NCBI GenBank assembly: GCA_029783825.1
Contig: JAREIK010014417.1
Coordinates: 1,084,001-1,148,000 of the forward strand
DNA: 64,000 bases
Source of the DNA: Sapria himalayana
Lineage: Eukaryota > Streptophyta > Magnoliopsida > Malpighiales > Rafflesiaceae
Direction: 5' to 3'
Below are positions 47,162 to 58,119 of this stretch, piece after piece (position 1 is the stretch's first letter; every line of letters starts with the position of its first letter). Position numbers and translations under genes: made by a program. The notes below the pieces were generated by a model that saw nothing but the letters and a program-made list of their open reading frames with translations, ran no database searches and was not told the origin of the DNA.

Positions 47162-47492
47162 GAGCATCTTCAACTCATTTTTTATTTTTTACTTTTAGCT
47201 ATTTTAGCTAGTCAAATATAATAAATTTATCTTTAACCAACTCTCTATTTCCTAATTTACTCAAATGGCTTAACAAATCTGGAGAGCCATTTGAGCTCTC
47301 TAAATTTTCTATTTCTTTTTTTATTTCTCTCTTTATATATATATATTTTGACTTTTTAAAAAATATTGAAAATTGGTGTAAAATAGAAAGTGTGGTTGAA
47401 GTGTATTTAAAAAAATTACTAGCTAAAATAGTGAATTTAATATTTAAATATATTTTGAGTATCTATTTTGTTAAGAGTGGCTGGAGATGCGT
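47162..47492. mobile_element. Tourist/Harbinger-like MITE, 331 bp
   Basis: The left end GAGCATCTTCAACTCATTTT pairs with the right end GTGGCTGGAGATGCGT. TAA triplets flank both ends (47159-47161 and 47493-47495). AGCATCTCCAAC-type termini with a TAA/TTA target are typical of Tourist-like MITEs. AT-rich interior, no coding sequence. Confidence 0.7.
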
Positions 47493-47929
47493 TAACTAAG
47501 TATGTTAGCGGAATAATCTGTATTCCATTTTTAATATATCTATTATGATTAAAATTTTTAATTTTTATGTTATTATATTAATAACTTTAAAATATTATTT
47601 TTTTTTACTATGTACATTATTATATTAACTAACATATTTTTTTTATATCAATTTACTATTTAATTTCTTCATTTTTTTTTTAGTTTTAGGTTTGAGTCAT
47701 TTATATTTTAGTTAAATTTTCAAAAATATATTTTTTCTTTTTTATGCTTATTGTGATTTTTTTTTTTTGCTTATTTAAATGAATTATTATTTGACATAAG
47801 AATGTGTGAGCATGTGACAATGTTGTAAAGTCTTTTGTTTTGTCTTTTTATTTTCTTTATTTTAATTTATGAAAGATATGTAATTAAAAAAAATGGATAT
47901 GAACTATCATGTGGATTGCATTTCATCAT

Positions 47930-48085
47930 CATTTTTTTTATTTTTTATTTCATGTTCATTTTTTTTATTTTTTATTTCATGTTCATTTTTTTTTTTCATG
48001 TTCATTTTTTTATTTTTTATTTCATGTTCATTTTTTTATTTTTTATTTCATGTTCATTTTTTTATTTTTTATTTCATGTTCATTT
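47930..48085. repeat. T-rich tandem repeat around TTTCATGTTCAT
   Basis: CATGTTCATTTTTTTATTTT recurs about six times, mostly at a 26-28 bp step (47952, 47980, 47998, 48024, 48050, 48076). It is followed by a CT-rich run (48100-48150). The open frames over it are Phe-rich artefacts. Confidence 0.85.
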
Positions 48086-48819
48086 TTATATACTCTTCCT
48101 CACTCTCTCTTATTATCTCTCTTCTTCTTCTTCTCCTTCTCCTCTTACTAAGATACTTATTCTTTATGTTAAACATTCTTTATGAAGATAATCAATCAAT
48201 AAGAAGAAAATAATAGAGAAATTACCAATCACTAAGAATTTACTGATCAGTAAAAAATTATTGATCAGTAAGAAATTACTTATCAATCTTACTGGTAAGT
48301 TTAATGCTATCATTATTGCAAAGCATCTAATATATATGGTAATTTTTCTAATTTTTTTGATTCATTCACTTGAATAAAAAATAACTAATTTTAATTTAAT
48401 TACATTATTTGGATAATTCATTTAATTTTCCTTTTAATTTATAAAAAAAATGTTAACGATCCCATAATCACGAGCTAAGAAAAATTCATAATATTGATTT
48501 ATTTGCTCGTACTTTTAATTTTAATTTTTGATTTTTTGAATTATTGTTATTGAATCTTTAAAAATATTGTTTATTAATGCACTTGCCTCGTTTTTATTCT
48601 CATATGGTACTTCAAATATTGTTTATTATTGTCATTACAAGTAGCAAAGAATGCATGTAATATAAATATTTATTTGCCATAATACTAAAATATAATTTTT
48701 GATATATACATGTAATGTAAATATTTATAAGATAATCATATATTTTAGTAATATTTCAATCAAATTAAATGAATTTTAATTTCTTTTAAGATGTTAGTGT
48801 TTGTGTATTAACTTATAAG

Positions 48820-48822
48820 ACA

Positions 48823-48872
<50 letters not shown>
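48820..48872. repeat. (AAT)n microsatellite
   Basis: About 16 uninterrupted ATA/AAT units. Confidence 0.95.
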
Positions 48873-48875
<3 letters not shown>

Positions 48876-49159
48876 TTTGTAATTTGATACACCCAACATA
48901 AAATATTTGATTTTTGGGGTACCAAATTTTTTATAATTTTAAAAAAAATGAATCAAATTCTAAAATAAGAAAGTTTTATACATTAATATTCATCAGTCTG
49001 ATTTTATCTTCCAAATTTTGAAAAAAAAATTTAAAATAAAATGTTATTAATTAAAAACATGTTGTTAGAGTGCAATAAAAACATGTGGTTTTTATTGTAA
49101 GTGTACCAAATCAAAATGTTTATATACAAAAATAAGTTATGATACACATAAATATATAT

Positions 49160-49202
49160 AAATATATGTAGATATATATATATTTTTTTATTTATTATTA
49201 TA

Positions 49203-49247
<45 letters not shown>

Positions 49248-49430
49248 GTGTGTGTGTGTGTTTGTCTATACATATAAACATATATATGTATATATATGTT
49301 TGTGTGTGTGTGTGTTTATATTTGTACATATATGTATGTGTGTGTATTTATATTTGTACATATATGTATGTGTGTGTATTTATATTTGTACATATATGTG
49401 TGTGTGTGTGTGTGTGTGTGTATCAAATAA
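49160..49430. repeat. TA, GT and 32-bp tandem repeats
   Basis: (TA)n at 49206-49243, (GT)n at 49245-49262, then three near-identical copies of a unit of about 32 bp, starting TTTATATTTGTACATATATG (about 49315, 49347, 49379), and a terminal (GT)n. Open frames here are low-complexity. Confidence 0.9.
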
Positions 49431-49680
49431 TTAATATATAATTATATATAAATGTAAATAAATAAATTAAATTTAAAAAAAAATTAAAATATGCGATTCA
49501 TTGCTTTCTAATACAAGTTTCTAATGAAAAAAAAATTATTTAATTTTTAAAATTTCCTGGAGTAAAATTGAGTTAATTAATTTTAATTATTATTAACAAA
49601 ACTTAATTATTTATGAATATTATACATTTTTTTTAATTATAAAAAAGTTTGGTGCCCTAAAAATAATAATATATTTTAGA

Positions 49681-49701
49681 ATAATAATAATAATAATAAT
49701 A

Positions 49702-49747
<46 letters not shown>
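49681..49747. repeat. (AAT)n(ATT)n palindromic microsatellite
   Basis: About eight AAT units run directly into about thirteen ATT units, so the tract is self-complementary and could form a hairpin. It ends 38 bp before the inferred splice acceptor of the CIPK leader intron. Confidence 0.93.
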
Positions 49748-49785
49748 GATTTAATGTTATTCGTTACTTTGTCTTCTCTCTTCAG

Positions 49786-50172
49786 GCGAGCGGCCTTTTC
49801 ATAGTCCATTTGCAAGTAGCAGGGAATGCTGAAAGATGTGCTTGAGATTCAAAATCAGCGAAGCTACTGAGTTTGTTTCTCCGTGTGTGCTGGCCCAATG
49901 TGACTTTGACAAGGACAAACCCAAAAGCCAACCCAAGTCTTATGTCCAAATGCTTAGTTTCGCTGTAAACCCAAGAGTTGACATCATGCCAAAGCACGAC
50001 CTCTGCGATGATGGTTGAATCTGGTATTGAATCATAGATTCATATCATCTTTGTTGCGGGGGGATTAGTTTTGGTTCTGGGGGAGGGCGAGGCGGAGCCG
50101 GAGCCGGAGGCGAAGGCGGAGGCGAAGGCGGAGGCGAAGGCGAGGCGGAGGCGAAGACGAAGACGAAGGCGA
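49786..50172 (+). promoter_or_regulatory. Putative CIPK 5' UTR (second exon part) with uORFs
   Basis: It runs from the inferred acceptor to the main ATG. It holds a 14-codon uORF starting at 49826 (MLKDVLEIQNQRSY) and a 60-codon uORF at 49836-50018. The last 80 bases are repeats of GGCGGA/GGCGAA, whose frame is open to the kinase but has no ATG; it can only be extended with a TTG at 50071, and an in-frame stop lies at 50035. If transcribed as proposed, the uORFs would be expected to lower translation of the kinase. Confidence 0.5.
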
Positions 50173-51570
50173 ATGGAGAGGATGGAGCAGAAGGGTAGTG
50201 TTCTGATGCAGAAGTACGAGATAGGGAAGGTGCTGGGGCAGGGAACATTCGCCAAGGTGTACCACGGAAGAAATCTGAACACGGGAATGAACGTGGCCGT
50301 GAAGGTGGTGGACAAGGAGAAGGTGTTCAAGGTGGGGATGATGGAGCAGATCAAGCGAGAGATCTCCGTCATGAGACTGGTGCGACACCCAAACGTGGTG
50401 GAGCTTTACGAAGTGCTGGCGACGAAGAGCAAGATTTACTTTGTGATGGAATACGTCAGAGGAGGGGAGCTGTTCAACAAGGTGGCCAAGGGAAGGCTGA
50501 AGGAGGATGTCGCGAGGAAGTATTTTCAGCAGCTGGTCAGCGCCGTGGATTTCTGCCACAGCAGGGGAGTCTGCCACCGTGATCTGAAGCCGGAGAACTT
50601 GCTGCTAGACGAGGGCGGGAATCTGAAAGTCTCAGATTTCGGGCTGAGTGCGCTGGCCGAGTCGAAGCGTCAGGATGGCCTGCTCCACACCACCTGCGGG
50701 ACCCCCGCCTACGTCGCTCCGGAAGTGATCATCCGGAAGGGCTATGACGGCGCAGAAGCAGACATCTGGTCCTGCGGGGTCATCCTGTATGTTCTCCTGG
50801 CTGGCTACCTCCCGTTCCAGGAATCGAATCTGATGGAGATGTACAGGAAGATCGGCAAGGCAGAGTTCAAGTTCCCGTCCTGGCTTGTTCCCGAGGTGCG
50901 CAAGCTCCTCCTGAAGATTTTGGACCCGAATCCAAACAACAGAATATCCATGGCCAAGATCATGGAGAACTCGTGGTTCAGAAAGGGCCTGCTGCCCATC
51001 ATCGCTGACGAATCGGGGGCAAATAACAGGCTGGGGTTTCTGAATCATGCGGGGGATGTGCTTCCCATAAATCAAGCAGAAGCGAAGCCCTGCAACTTGA
51101 ATGCGTTCGACATCATCTCCCACTCCATGGGATTCGACCTGTCGGGCCTGTTCGAAGAGAGAGAGTGCAAAAAGGAGGTGCAGTTCACCTCCAAGAAGCC
51201 TGCGGCAGCCATTGTTGCAGAGCTCGTGAAGATCGCGAAGAAATTGAACATGAAGGTAGTGAAGCAGGATGGGGGGGTGCTGAAGCTGGACGGCCCGAAG
51301 GCCGGCCGAAAAGGAATTCTTGGGATTGAAACGGAGATCTTCGAGGTGACTCCCCATTTCCATTTGGTCGAGATGAAGAAGACGGGGGGAGACACGCTGG
51401 AGTATCAGCAAGTTCTGAAGCAAGAGATAAAGCCCGCTTTGAAAGACGTTGTGTGGACTTGGCAGGGGGAAACCCAACAACGCTCCCGAGAAGACGAGCA
51501 GCCGCGCGAGCTGATCTTTGAGCCTGCGCACTATCTTCCGCATTTACCTGAAACAACGCCCCCGCTCTGA
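50173..51570 (+). CDS. CIPK: CBL-interacting serine/threonine protein kinase (CIPK/SnRK3)
   Basis: An intact, intron-free frame of 465 codons from ATG 50173. CIPKs bind calcium-loaded calcineurin B-like (CBL) sensors and phosphorylate ion transporters and other targets in stress and nutrient signalling, at the plasma membrane or tonoplast depending on the CBL. Visible: glycine loop GQGTFAKV (residues 22-29), Lys44, alpha-C Glu63, HRDLKPEN with Asp137, DFG Asp155, APE ending at 184; then the CBL-binding NAF motif [18 protein letters not shown] from 310; then a PP2C-interaction region from about 338 ([11 protein letters not shown]), and a C-terminal [20 protein letters not shown] block. All catalytic residues are present and the length is usual for the family. 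The absence of introns in the coding part places it in the intronless CIPK clade; I do not assign a member number. The start is chosen because the upstream in-frame extension (Ala/Glu/Arg repeats) lacks ATG. The coding sequence is GC-rich, unlike its neighbours. Confidence 0.97.
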   Translation: MERMEQKGSVLMQKYEIGKVLGQGTFAKVYHGRNLNTGMNVAVKVVDKEKVFKVGMMEQIKREISVMRLVRHPNVVELYEVLATKSKIYFVMEYVRGGELFNKVAKGRLKEDVARKYFQQLVSAVDFCHSRGVCHRDLKPENLLLDEGGNLKVSDFGLSALAESKRQDGLLHTTCGTPAYVAPEVIIRKGYDGAEADIWSCGVILYVLLAGYLPFQESNLMEMYRKIGKAEFKFPSWLVPEVRKLLLKILDPNPNNRISMAKIMENSWFRKGLLPIIADESGANNRLGFLNHAGDVLPINQAEAKPCNLNAFDIISHSMGFDLSGLFEERECKKEVQFTSKKPAAAIVAELVKIAKKLNMKVVKQDGGVLKLDGPKAGRKGILGIETEIFEVTPHFHLVEMKKTGGDTLEYQQVLKQEIKPALKDVVWTWQGETQQRSREDEQPRELIFEPAHYLPHLPETTPPL

Positions 51571-52090
51571 AAGACGTCTGCCGGCTGCTGCTAGAGGAAT
51601 TGCCTCTTCTTCTTCTTCTTCTGCGAGATTTGTTAATTGCTGGTCGGCTCGCCGTTGCATTCTTATCATCTTAGCTGTGTGTAATTTTTTTTTTTTTCTT
51701 TTTTTTTTTTTCTGGATTTGGAGATTCTCGTCTCCGTGTGTATTTTTCTAATTTGCTATCTAATGATGGAGCAAGTCCATTTGGAAATACAGAAATGGAG
51801 GAAATTATTAAATTTATAAATGAAAACACATTTGATTTCTATTGAAAGTGAAAATATGTTTAAAATATTATAAATACGGTGGATAAGGATAGCCAGCCCT
51901 CTTTGTCTGTTAGTGTTATCTTATTTATTTAATGAGATGATTATGTTTATGTCACCCCCTATTTAATAATAATAAAAATAGAAATATAAATTTTAATATT
52001 AAAAAAAAGTATAATAAACTATTAACTAATTAATTTTTGTTGTTATTGTTGTTGTTAACTTGTTATTATTGTTGTTATTATTATTGTCGT
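51571..52090 (+). other. CIPK 3' UTR and downstream flank
   Basis: Stop TGA at 51568-51570, then a (TTC)n run (51606-51621) and T-rich sequence to about 51715, consistent with a plant 3' UTR. No unambiguous AATAAA close to the stop; AATAATAAAAAT near 51965 is too far to be compelling. The 77-codon open frame at 51518-51751 overlaps the CDS end and is not supported. Confidence 0.4.
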
Positions 52091-52092
52091 TG

Positions 52093-52310
52093 CTGGCGCG
52101 CGCGCGCTTTGTGTATCTATGTGTGTGTGTCTGTGTGTCTGTGTGTGTGTGTCTGTGTGTGTGTTTGTGTCTTTGTGTGTGTGCATGTGTGTGTGCCTGT
52201 GTGTGTCTGTGTGTGTGTGTTTGTGTGTGTGTTTGTGTGTGTGTGTGTCAGTCTGTGTCTGTGTGTGTGTGTGTGTGTCAGTCTATGTGTCTGTGTCTGT
52301 GTGTGAGAGT
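52093..52310. repeat. Long GT/GTCT microsatellite with a CG repeat head
   Basis: GGCGCGCGCGCGC at 52095-52107, then about 200 bp of (GT)n interspersed with CT at variable spacing. Almost entirely alternating purine-pyrimidine. The Cys/Val-rich open frames over it are artefacts. Confidence 0.93.
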
Positions 52311-52640
52311 TCTAAAACACTTCACTTGTTTAACTAGGAGCTACTCCTGTATTACCCTTCACCAGTTTCGCGAGGAAGAAGAGTATGCTACAATGGAGTA
52401 GTAGTTTATGTCATAATAATATATTTAAAATAAAAAAAATGACATATAACATTCAGTTCTTATAGATTATTTAAGAATGTGACATTTTTTTTTCTTTTAA
52501 TTTTAAAATATGATATTAAAGATTATATATATATATATGATAAAAATTAATTTTAAATAAACCAATTAATACAATATAATAACAATTTGTTTCTAATCAA
52601 ATTAATCATTCTAATTATATACACACATATACTTTAAATA
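52311..52640. other. AT-rich spacer
   Basis: A short non-repetitive piece (52311-52400) then AT-rich DNA with (TA)n near 52523-52538. No gene. Confidence 0.5.
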
Positions 52641-53519
52641 AATAAATAAAATCTATAAAATATTTTTTATGACATTGAATTGAGATATGGAAGAGACCCT
52701 AGCCTAAATAAGATCCCGGGCTCTCAATATAAATTATATTTTATCATAATTTACATTAATTATAATTCAGCTACTACAAAATTATAATTATACTCACTCA
52801 CTTATTAAAAATAATTTATGTTTTTTGTTTTTTAACATTTATTAAACTATTCATATTAAGATTACAAATACTTATTGATTGAGTTAAATTACTGAGAATC
52901 TAAAATCTCTAATTATTTCCTTGAGAATTGCCACTTAACTCGTTTAAAAGGTTGGATCAAAATCTATTTGCAAGGTTTGGCAACATCAAAATTCAAAGTT
53001 TCCTAAAGGAGACAATCAATCCTTCTAAAAGGACATAGATTTCATTAGTAATAAATATCCACCAATATACTTGATAGAGTTATATAATTCATAGAGTTCA
53101 TGTGTATTTTCCTATATATCATTCTTTATGAATCAAAACAACTATTAACAAGTATATGTGAATATTAATTACTTAAAGAATAAGAGTAAATAATATATAT
53201 AATAATAATAGTATATTTTATTTTACATATTAGTACAAAATAATCACGCTGTGGTTGTCCCGTTCAATACGCACAAGTGTACTAGCACTATAATTTAGAT
53301 TGTGAATACAAAACTTATATTTCATAAGAACTAATGATTTAATCTTTTTTGCATAAGTCGAATTCTATGCAATAAATCCTCTACATTATATAATAAAAGA
53401 CATGTGCATTTCCACAAATTCAACTCATTGCAAATTTATTAATTAAAACAAGAAAATGATGCAATCCAATCAAAAGAAAAATGACCAAAAATAACTCTTA
53501 GCATAAAATAATTCCAACA
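52640..53519 (-). repeat. Copia 3' LTR (second element)
   Basis: About 0.85 kb, ending ATTCCAACA at 53519 on the plus strand. It aligns with 57290-58119 through several well-conserved blocks. The left limit is approximate. Confidence 0.65.
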
Positions 53520-53559
53520 ATCTCTTGCTTAGACATTAAGTCATAATACAACATGTCTA

Positions 53560-56500
53560 ACTCTTATTTTTTTTCATATGTCTATCAAAATTTCTAGCTA
53601 GAAAGCTATTTGTAAAAGGATTTGCCAAGTTGCCTTCTGATATCACTTTCATTACCACCATGTGTCCACTTTGTATAAGATGTCATATTATATGATATAT
53701 ATGTGCGATCTATTTTAACTTTTGTGGGTTTTAGGTCCCTTTGAATTAGCAACTACTCTATTATATTCATAATAAAGTGTAATGGACAGTTGCACAGAAG
53801 GAATAACCCCTAGGCTTGTCAAGAAGTTTCTAAGCCATAGTCTCCTTGGTTGTCTCCCAGGCTACCACATATTCGGCCTGTATGGTGGTATCAAGAATAC
53901 ACAATTGGTTATTACTTCTCCAACGTATTACTCCACTCCACAAGGTAAACACCTAACCTAAGGTGAACTTCCTCAAGTCCTCATCAAATTTGAAATCTAG
54001 ATCTGTATACCCAAGAGGTAAAAGATTGTCCACTTGGTACACCAACATATAATCTTTAATTTCTTTTCAAGAAATTGATTTTGTGTTTACAACTATCTAA
54101 TATTCTTATCCTAGGTTGGATTGATAATTATTAACCATGCTTATAGCAAAATATATATCAAATCTTGTGCAAAATATTAGATACATCATGCTTTCTATTG
54201 CACATATATAAGGAACTACCTCTATTTTCTCTATCTCATTGAGTGTTTTGGAGTATTGATATTTTGATAGGGTGATTTAATGTCTGAAAAGAAAAATCTT
54301 TCTTTAAATCTTACTTACTAAAATGAGTTAATATCTGATCGATATAAGTATTTGAGATCAGCCCAATATTCTTCGCTTGCAACCTTGGAAAAGCTTAATA
54401 TCAAAAGTGTGGGCAACTTTTCCTAAATCAGTCATGTCAAATTGATCGAGTAACTAGATTTGAACAGAAGATAACAAACTTGTGTTGTTACCAAAGAGTA
54501 ATATCATTAGTATACAATACCGAGTATACCACAGCACTACTACTCTCCTTCATATATACACAATACTCATCTTGATATTGATCAAAATCATAAGACTCAA
54601 TGGCTTGATCAAAATGAGTATTCTAAGATCTAAATGCTTGTTTTAGTCTATAAATGAACTTGCTTAATGTGCAAAATTTGTGCTCTTGTTATTTTTATAT
54701 GAATCCATTAGTATACATCATATAAATATATTCTTCAAGATGCATATTCAAAAATATATTTTTTATGTTTATCTATCAAATCTCAGAGTCGTAATATGTT
54801 GCAATAGATAATAATGAATAGAATCCATATTGACATTATTATGGTTACTAGAAAAAAAAATTCCTCATAATTGATTCCCTCTTTCTGAGTCTGACCTTTT
54901 ACGATAAGTTTAGATTTATAAGCTTCGATGTTACCATCTATTCGTTTCTTTTTCTTACAGATCCACCTATTTTTGATAACTTTTATCTCTTTAGGTGATT
55001 CCATAAGATCTCAAACATGATTGGCATACATGGACTACATCTCTGATTTCATAGCATTTTTCCAATGTTATACATCTTTATATTTAAGTACTGCATAGCT
55101 TCCCGGATCTATATCCACCTCATCAGAGATCTTATCATAAAATTCTCTTGAGAGTGTATACCATATAGGTTGATGAATAACTCTCTCAATACAATGAGGT
55201 ACTCCTCTCGATTGTATACTTTCAATGACATGCTGAACATATATTTACCCTTCTAAACCATTATGATAATTGCTTTCCAACTATGTAATTGGCATATCAA
55301 TGATTGGTTCATGAGATTCAGTATCAACACTATTGTCAATAGTTCTCCCATTATGATTAAAAAATGAGGAATCTGAAATATTACCTTGTCGTATTTATTA
55401 TTGTATTATTAGAATTGAAAGAGTTTAGACTAGTTTATTTCCTCTCAATTTATTTAGAACAATCTTACTTCTAAGCTTATAGTTTGTTATATAATCTTCT
55501 CCTAAGAATCATGCATTGATGCTAACAATGACTTTTTAATCCTTTGTTCTATAAAATAAATTATCTTTTGTTTATCCCACCAATAAATGAACTTCTATTC
55601 TTGATTTTAACTTTTCTATTTTCTATTTTAGCACATGTGCTGGGCAACCTCACAAATCAATATGTTTCAGACTAGCCTTATTTCTAGTTCACGATTCAGT
55701 TGGAGTTGCAAGTATGGACTTAGATGAGAGCAAGTTGAAAACACAAGTTGTTTCTAGAATATTTTCCCAGATTGAATTAGATATATCCGAATAACTTATT
55801 ATCGAACTTACCATCTTCATAAGTGTCATATTTTTTTCTTTCTATCATACCATTTTGCTATAGAATGTCATGTGCAAACAACTAATATGTAATCTCTTGA
55901 TCTAATAAGTAGTCCTAAGCTATCCCAAGAGGTACTCGCTTCCACGAGTAAATCATAATATCTTATGATATTTATTTTGATGTTTCACCATTTTTGTCTT
56001 GTGATCTTTGAAATTCTCAAATGTATTGTACTTAAAGCGTATCAAATAATAAATACCCTTGTCTTGAGTAATCATCAATAAATATGATGAATTTCTCAAA
56101 AGTATGTTTTGCTTAGAAAGATATGGTCCTACATAAATCAAAATAAACTAATTCTAGTTGCTCTTTGACTTTATAGCCCTTAGCCACAAATGATTACTTG
56201 GTCATATTTATTTCTAAGCTAGATTCACATATTAGAAATATTTTCATCTTCAACAAATCCAATGGACCATCTTTAATTAGTCTCAAAATTCATTTTAGAT
56301 TTATATGACCTAGGCATAAGTATCAAAAATTAGTCTAATTAATATCAGAAAAATATTTTATTTTATATTGTATGATATTGATATTATTTAACTCATATCA
56401 TAATAGTGGAGTAATAATAATATTAATAATATAAAAATTATCTTTAAAATTTTATGCATCAGAATAGGTATATTTTTTATTCATATAAATTCTGACAAAA

Positions 56501-57250
56501 TCATTCGATAAAAATGAAAATTCATCCTTAACCAATCTGAAGTAGATAAATGAAGACAATTTTTATAAAGGTATATGAAGACAATCTTTTAAAAATAAAT
56601 TAGTATATCTTTCAAAACTAAGGTGTGTAATCTCTCACTATAACAGTTATTGTTTTTGTAGTATTTTTCATGTGAAGATCGAGCTCACCATTAGTAGAAT
56701 AATTTGATGGAACCACCATAAAAAAATTACAAATATGATTAGTGGTGCACGTATCTACACACCATGTATCAATAGGTACACCACTAAACATGTGTCAACT
56801 GCTAGTAATTAAAATTTACCTTGATTATCACCTTTATGAGATAAACCAAACATTCTTTCTTATAGTTTCTTGACACCTTCCAATAAAAATATTTTTCCTT
56901 CATTTTTTTCATTCTCACTTGTGACTTAGGTGCTGTAAGTGAAACACAATCATGTTTATAAAATTTCTCTCTTATTACCTTTTGGTTTAAATAACACTTT
57001 TTAGCCATTAATACTCTAGATAATTTCCTCATAATATTTTCCATCAATACCAATTCTTTAAGAAATTGTGTCAATATCTAATCAGATTTATTCATGTTAA
57101 AATTTAAGCAGAATTGCCTATGAGAATATAGCAATAACTATAAAATAATATTAAGCAGAGAATTCACATCAATTTTAGTTTCACGGATCTGTGATTCATT
57201 CAGAAGACTAATCATAATTAGAACATAATTTCTCACCTGGAAATTTTCAA
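53560..57250 (-). pseudogene. Copia gag-pol remnant (second element)
   Basis: In minus-strand order: a gag fragment (56802-57250, with FLKELVLMENIMRKL); a GAG-pre-integrase block with LGHINLK and CESSLEINMTK (about 56200-56310); an integrase region (55.7-56.1 kb, including the open frame 55953-56141); RT start KNRWICKKKK then SKLIVKGQTQKEGINYEEFF (54783-55004); the RT active-site region, where the catalytic motif reads YTND (54503-54514); and RNase H with TIQAEYVVAWETTKE near 53850-53900. Stops and shifts are scattered throughout. The first catalytic Asp of the RT box is replaced by Asn. Confidence 0.78.
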
Positions 57251-57289
57251 CCATTATAATATTATTTGCAAGTATATACTCTTTAAGTA

Positions 57290-58119
57290 AATAAATATTT
57301 AAAATAATTTTAACATTGGAAGGCTATGGAAAAGTCCACAGCCTAAATAAGATATTGGCCTAGATATATAAATTATATTTCATCCTAATTTTTATTAATT
57401 ATAATTCATATTACTATTAAATTATAATTAGACTCACTCATTTAAAATAATTTATATTTAATAATTAAATACTTTAAAACTCTTGATATTGATATTACAT
57501 ATATTTTTTGATAGAAATAAACTACTAAAAATCTAATTCAATGATTCTATAATTATTTTTTTAAAACATATTTAAAATTCCAGATCAAAATCTACTTGCA
57601 AAATTTAATAATATCAAAACTTATAAATTCTCTTAAAAGGGGACATGATCAATCCATCTAATATGACATGAATTCCATCATCAATCAACAATGACTATAT
57701 GCTTGACAAATTATGCAAATCATAGAGCTGATATCTATTTAGTTTCAATTTATTTACAAATCAAATCACAGAGTGATAATGATTTTTAATTACTTCTTAG
57801 TACAAAATAATTATACTAAATGTACTAAAAATTAGAACTTTGCCTATCTCTATCATCAAGATTAATGTACTGATTTATTTATTTTTTTGCTACAATTTTA
57901 CCAATAGATTATTCAATTTAATATAAATTGTGATAAAATAAATTATCACAACAAATAATTCAATCTTTATCCTAAATCAAATTCCATGTAACATCTAGTA
58001 TACAATATAAATTATACACATAATTCTACAAATTTAACACTAAATTCATTCATTAAAACAAAACTACAAGCTAATCAAAAGGAAAACATTAAAAACAAAA
58101 ACATAAAATAGTTGCAACA
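57290..58119 (-). repeat. Copia 5' LTR (second element)
   Basis: Paired with 52640-53519. It ends GTTGCAACA at 58119. On the inner side there is no recognisable primer binding site, because gag sequence abuts the LTR, indicating an internal deletion. Confidence 0.65.

Larger units (their letters stand above)
44345..49785 (+). other. Inferred 5.4 kb intron in the CIPK leader
   Basis: The donor is AAG|GTGTGT at 44344/44345. The acceptor TTTGTCTTCTCTCTTCAG|GC ends at 49785, with a pyrimidine-rich tract. The first part after the donor (44345-44660) is T-rich, as plant introns are. The interval holds only transposon-like and simple-repeat DNA: the long-inverted-repeat element at 45012-46343, a MITE at 47162-47492, and microsatellites. 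RNA evidence would be needed to prove the join. Confidence 0.5.
52640..58119 (-). mobile_element. Second degenerate Ty1/copia retrotransposon
   Basis: Two related LTRs bound a minus-strand gag-pol: about 52640-53519 and about 57290-58119. Matching landmarks are CAGCCTAAATAAGATATTGG against TAGCCTAAATAAGATCCCGG, ATTAATTATAATTCA in both, CTCACTCA in both, GATCAAAATCTACTTGCAA against GATCAAAATCTATTTGCAA, and the common end CAACA. gag appears truncated against the 5' LTR. Outer starts of the LTRs are blurred and no target duplication is readable. Inactive. Confidence 0.78.

Noticed and set aside
47835..48213. Phe-rich open frames up to 116 codons
   Set aside because: They lie over a T-rich tandem repeat; composition explains them.
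50071..50172. N-terminal extension of the CIPK frame (Ala/Glu/Arg-rich)
   Set aside because: Position 50071 is TTG, not ATG; there is no ATG between the in-frame stop at 50035 and 50173, and the extension is a simple repeat unlike CIPK N-termini.
50632..51543. 303-codon open frame on the minus strand of the CIPK gene
   Set aside because: An antisense shadow of a GC-rich coding sequence; the plus strand has a complete kinase with all motifs.
52037..52401. Cys/Val-rich open frames up to 113 codons
   Set aside because: Translated (GT)n microsatellite.
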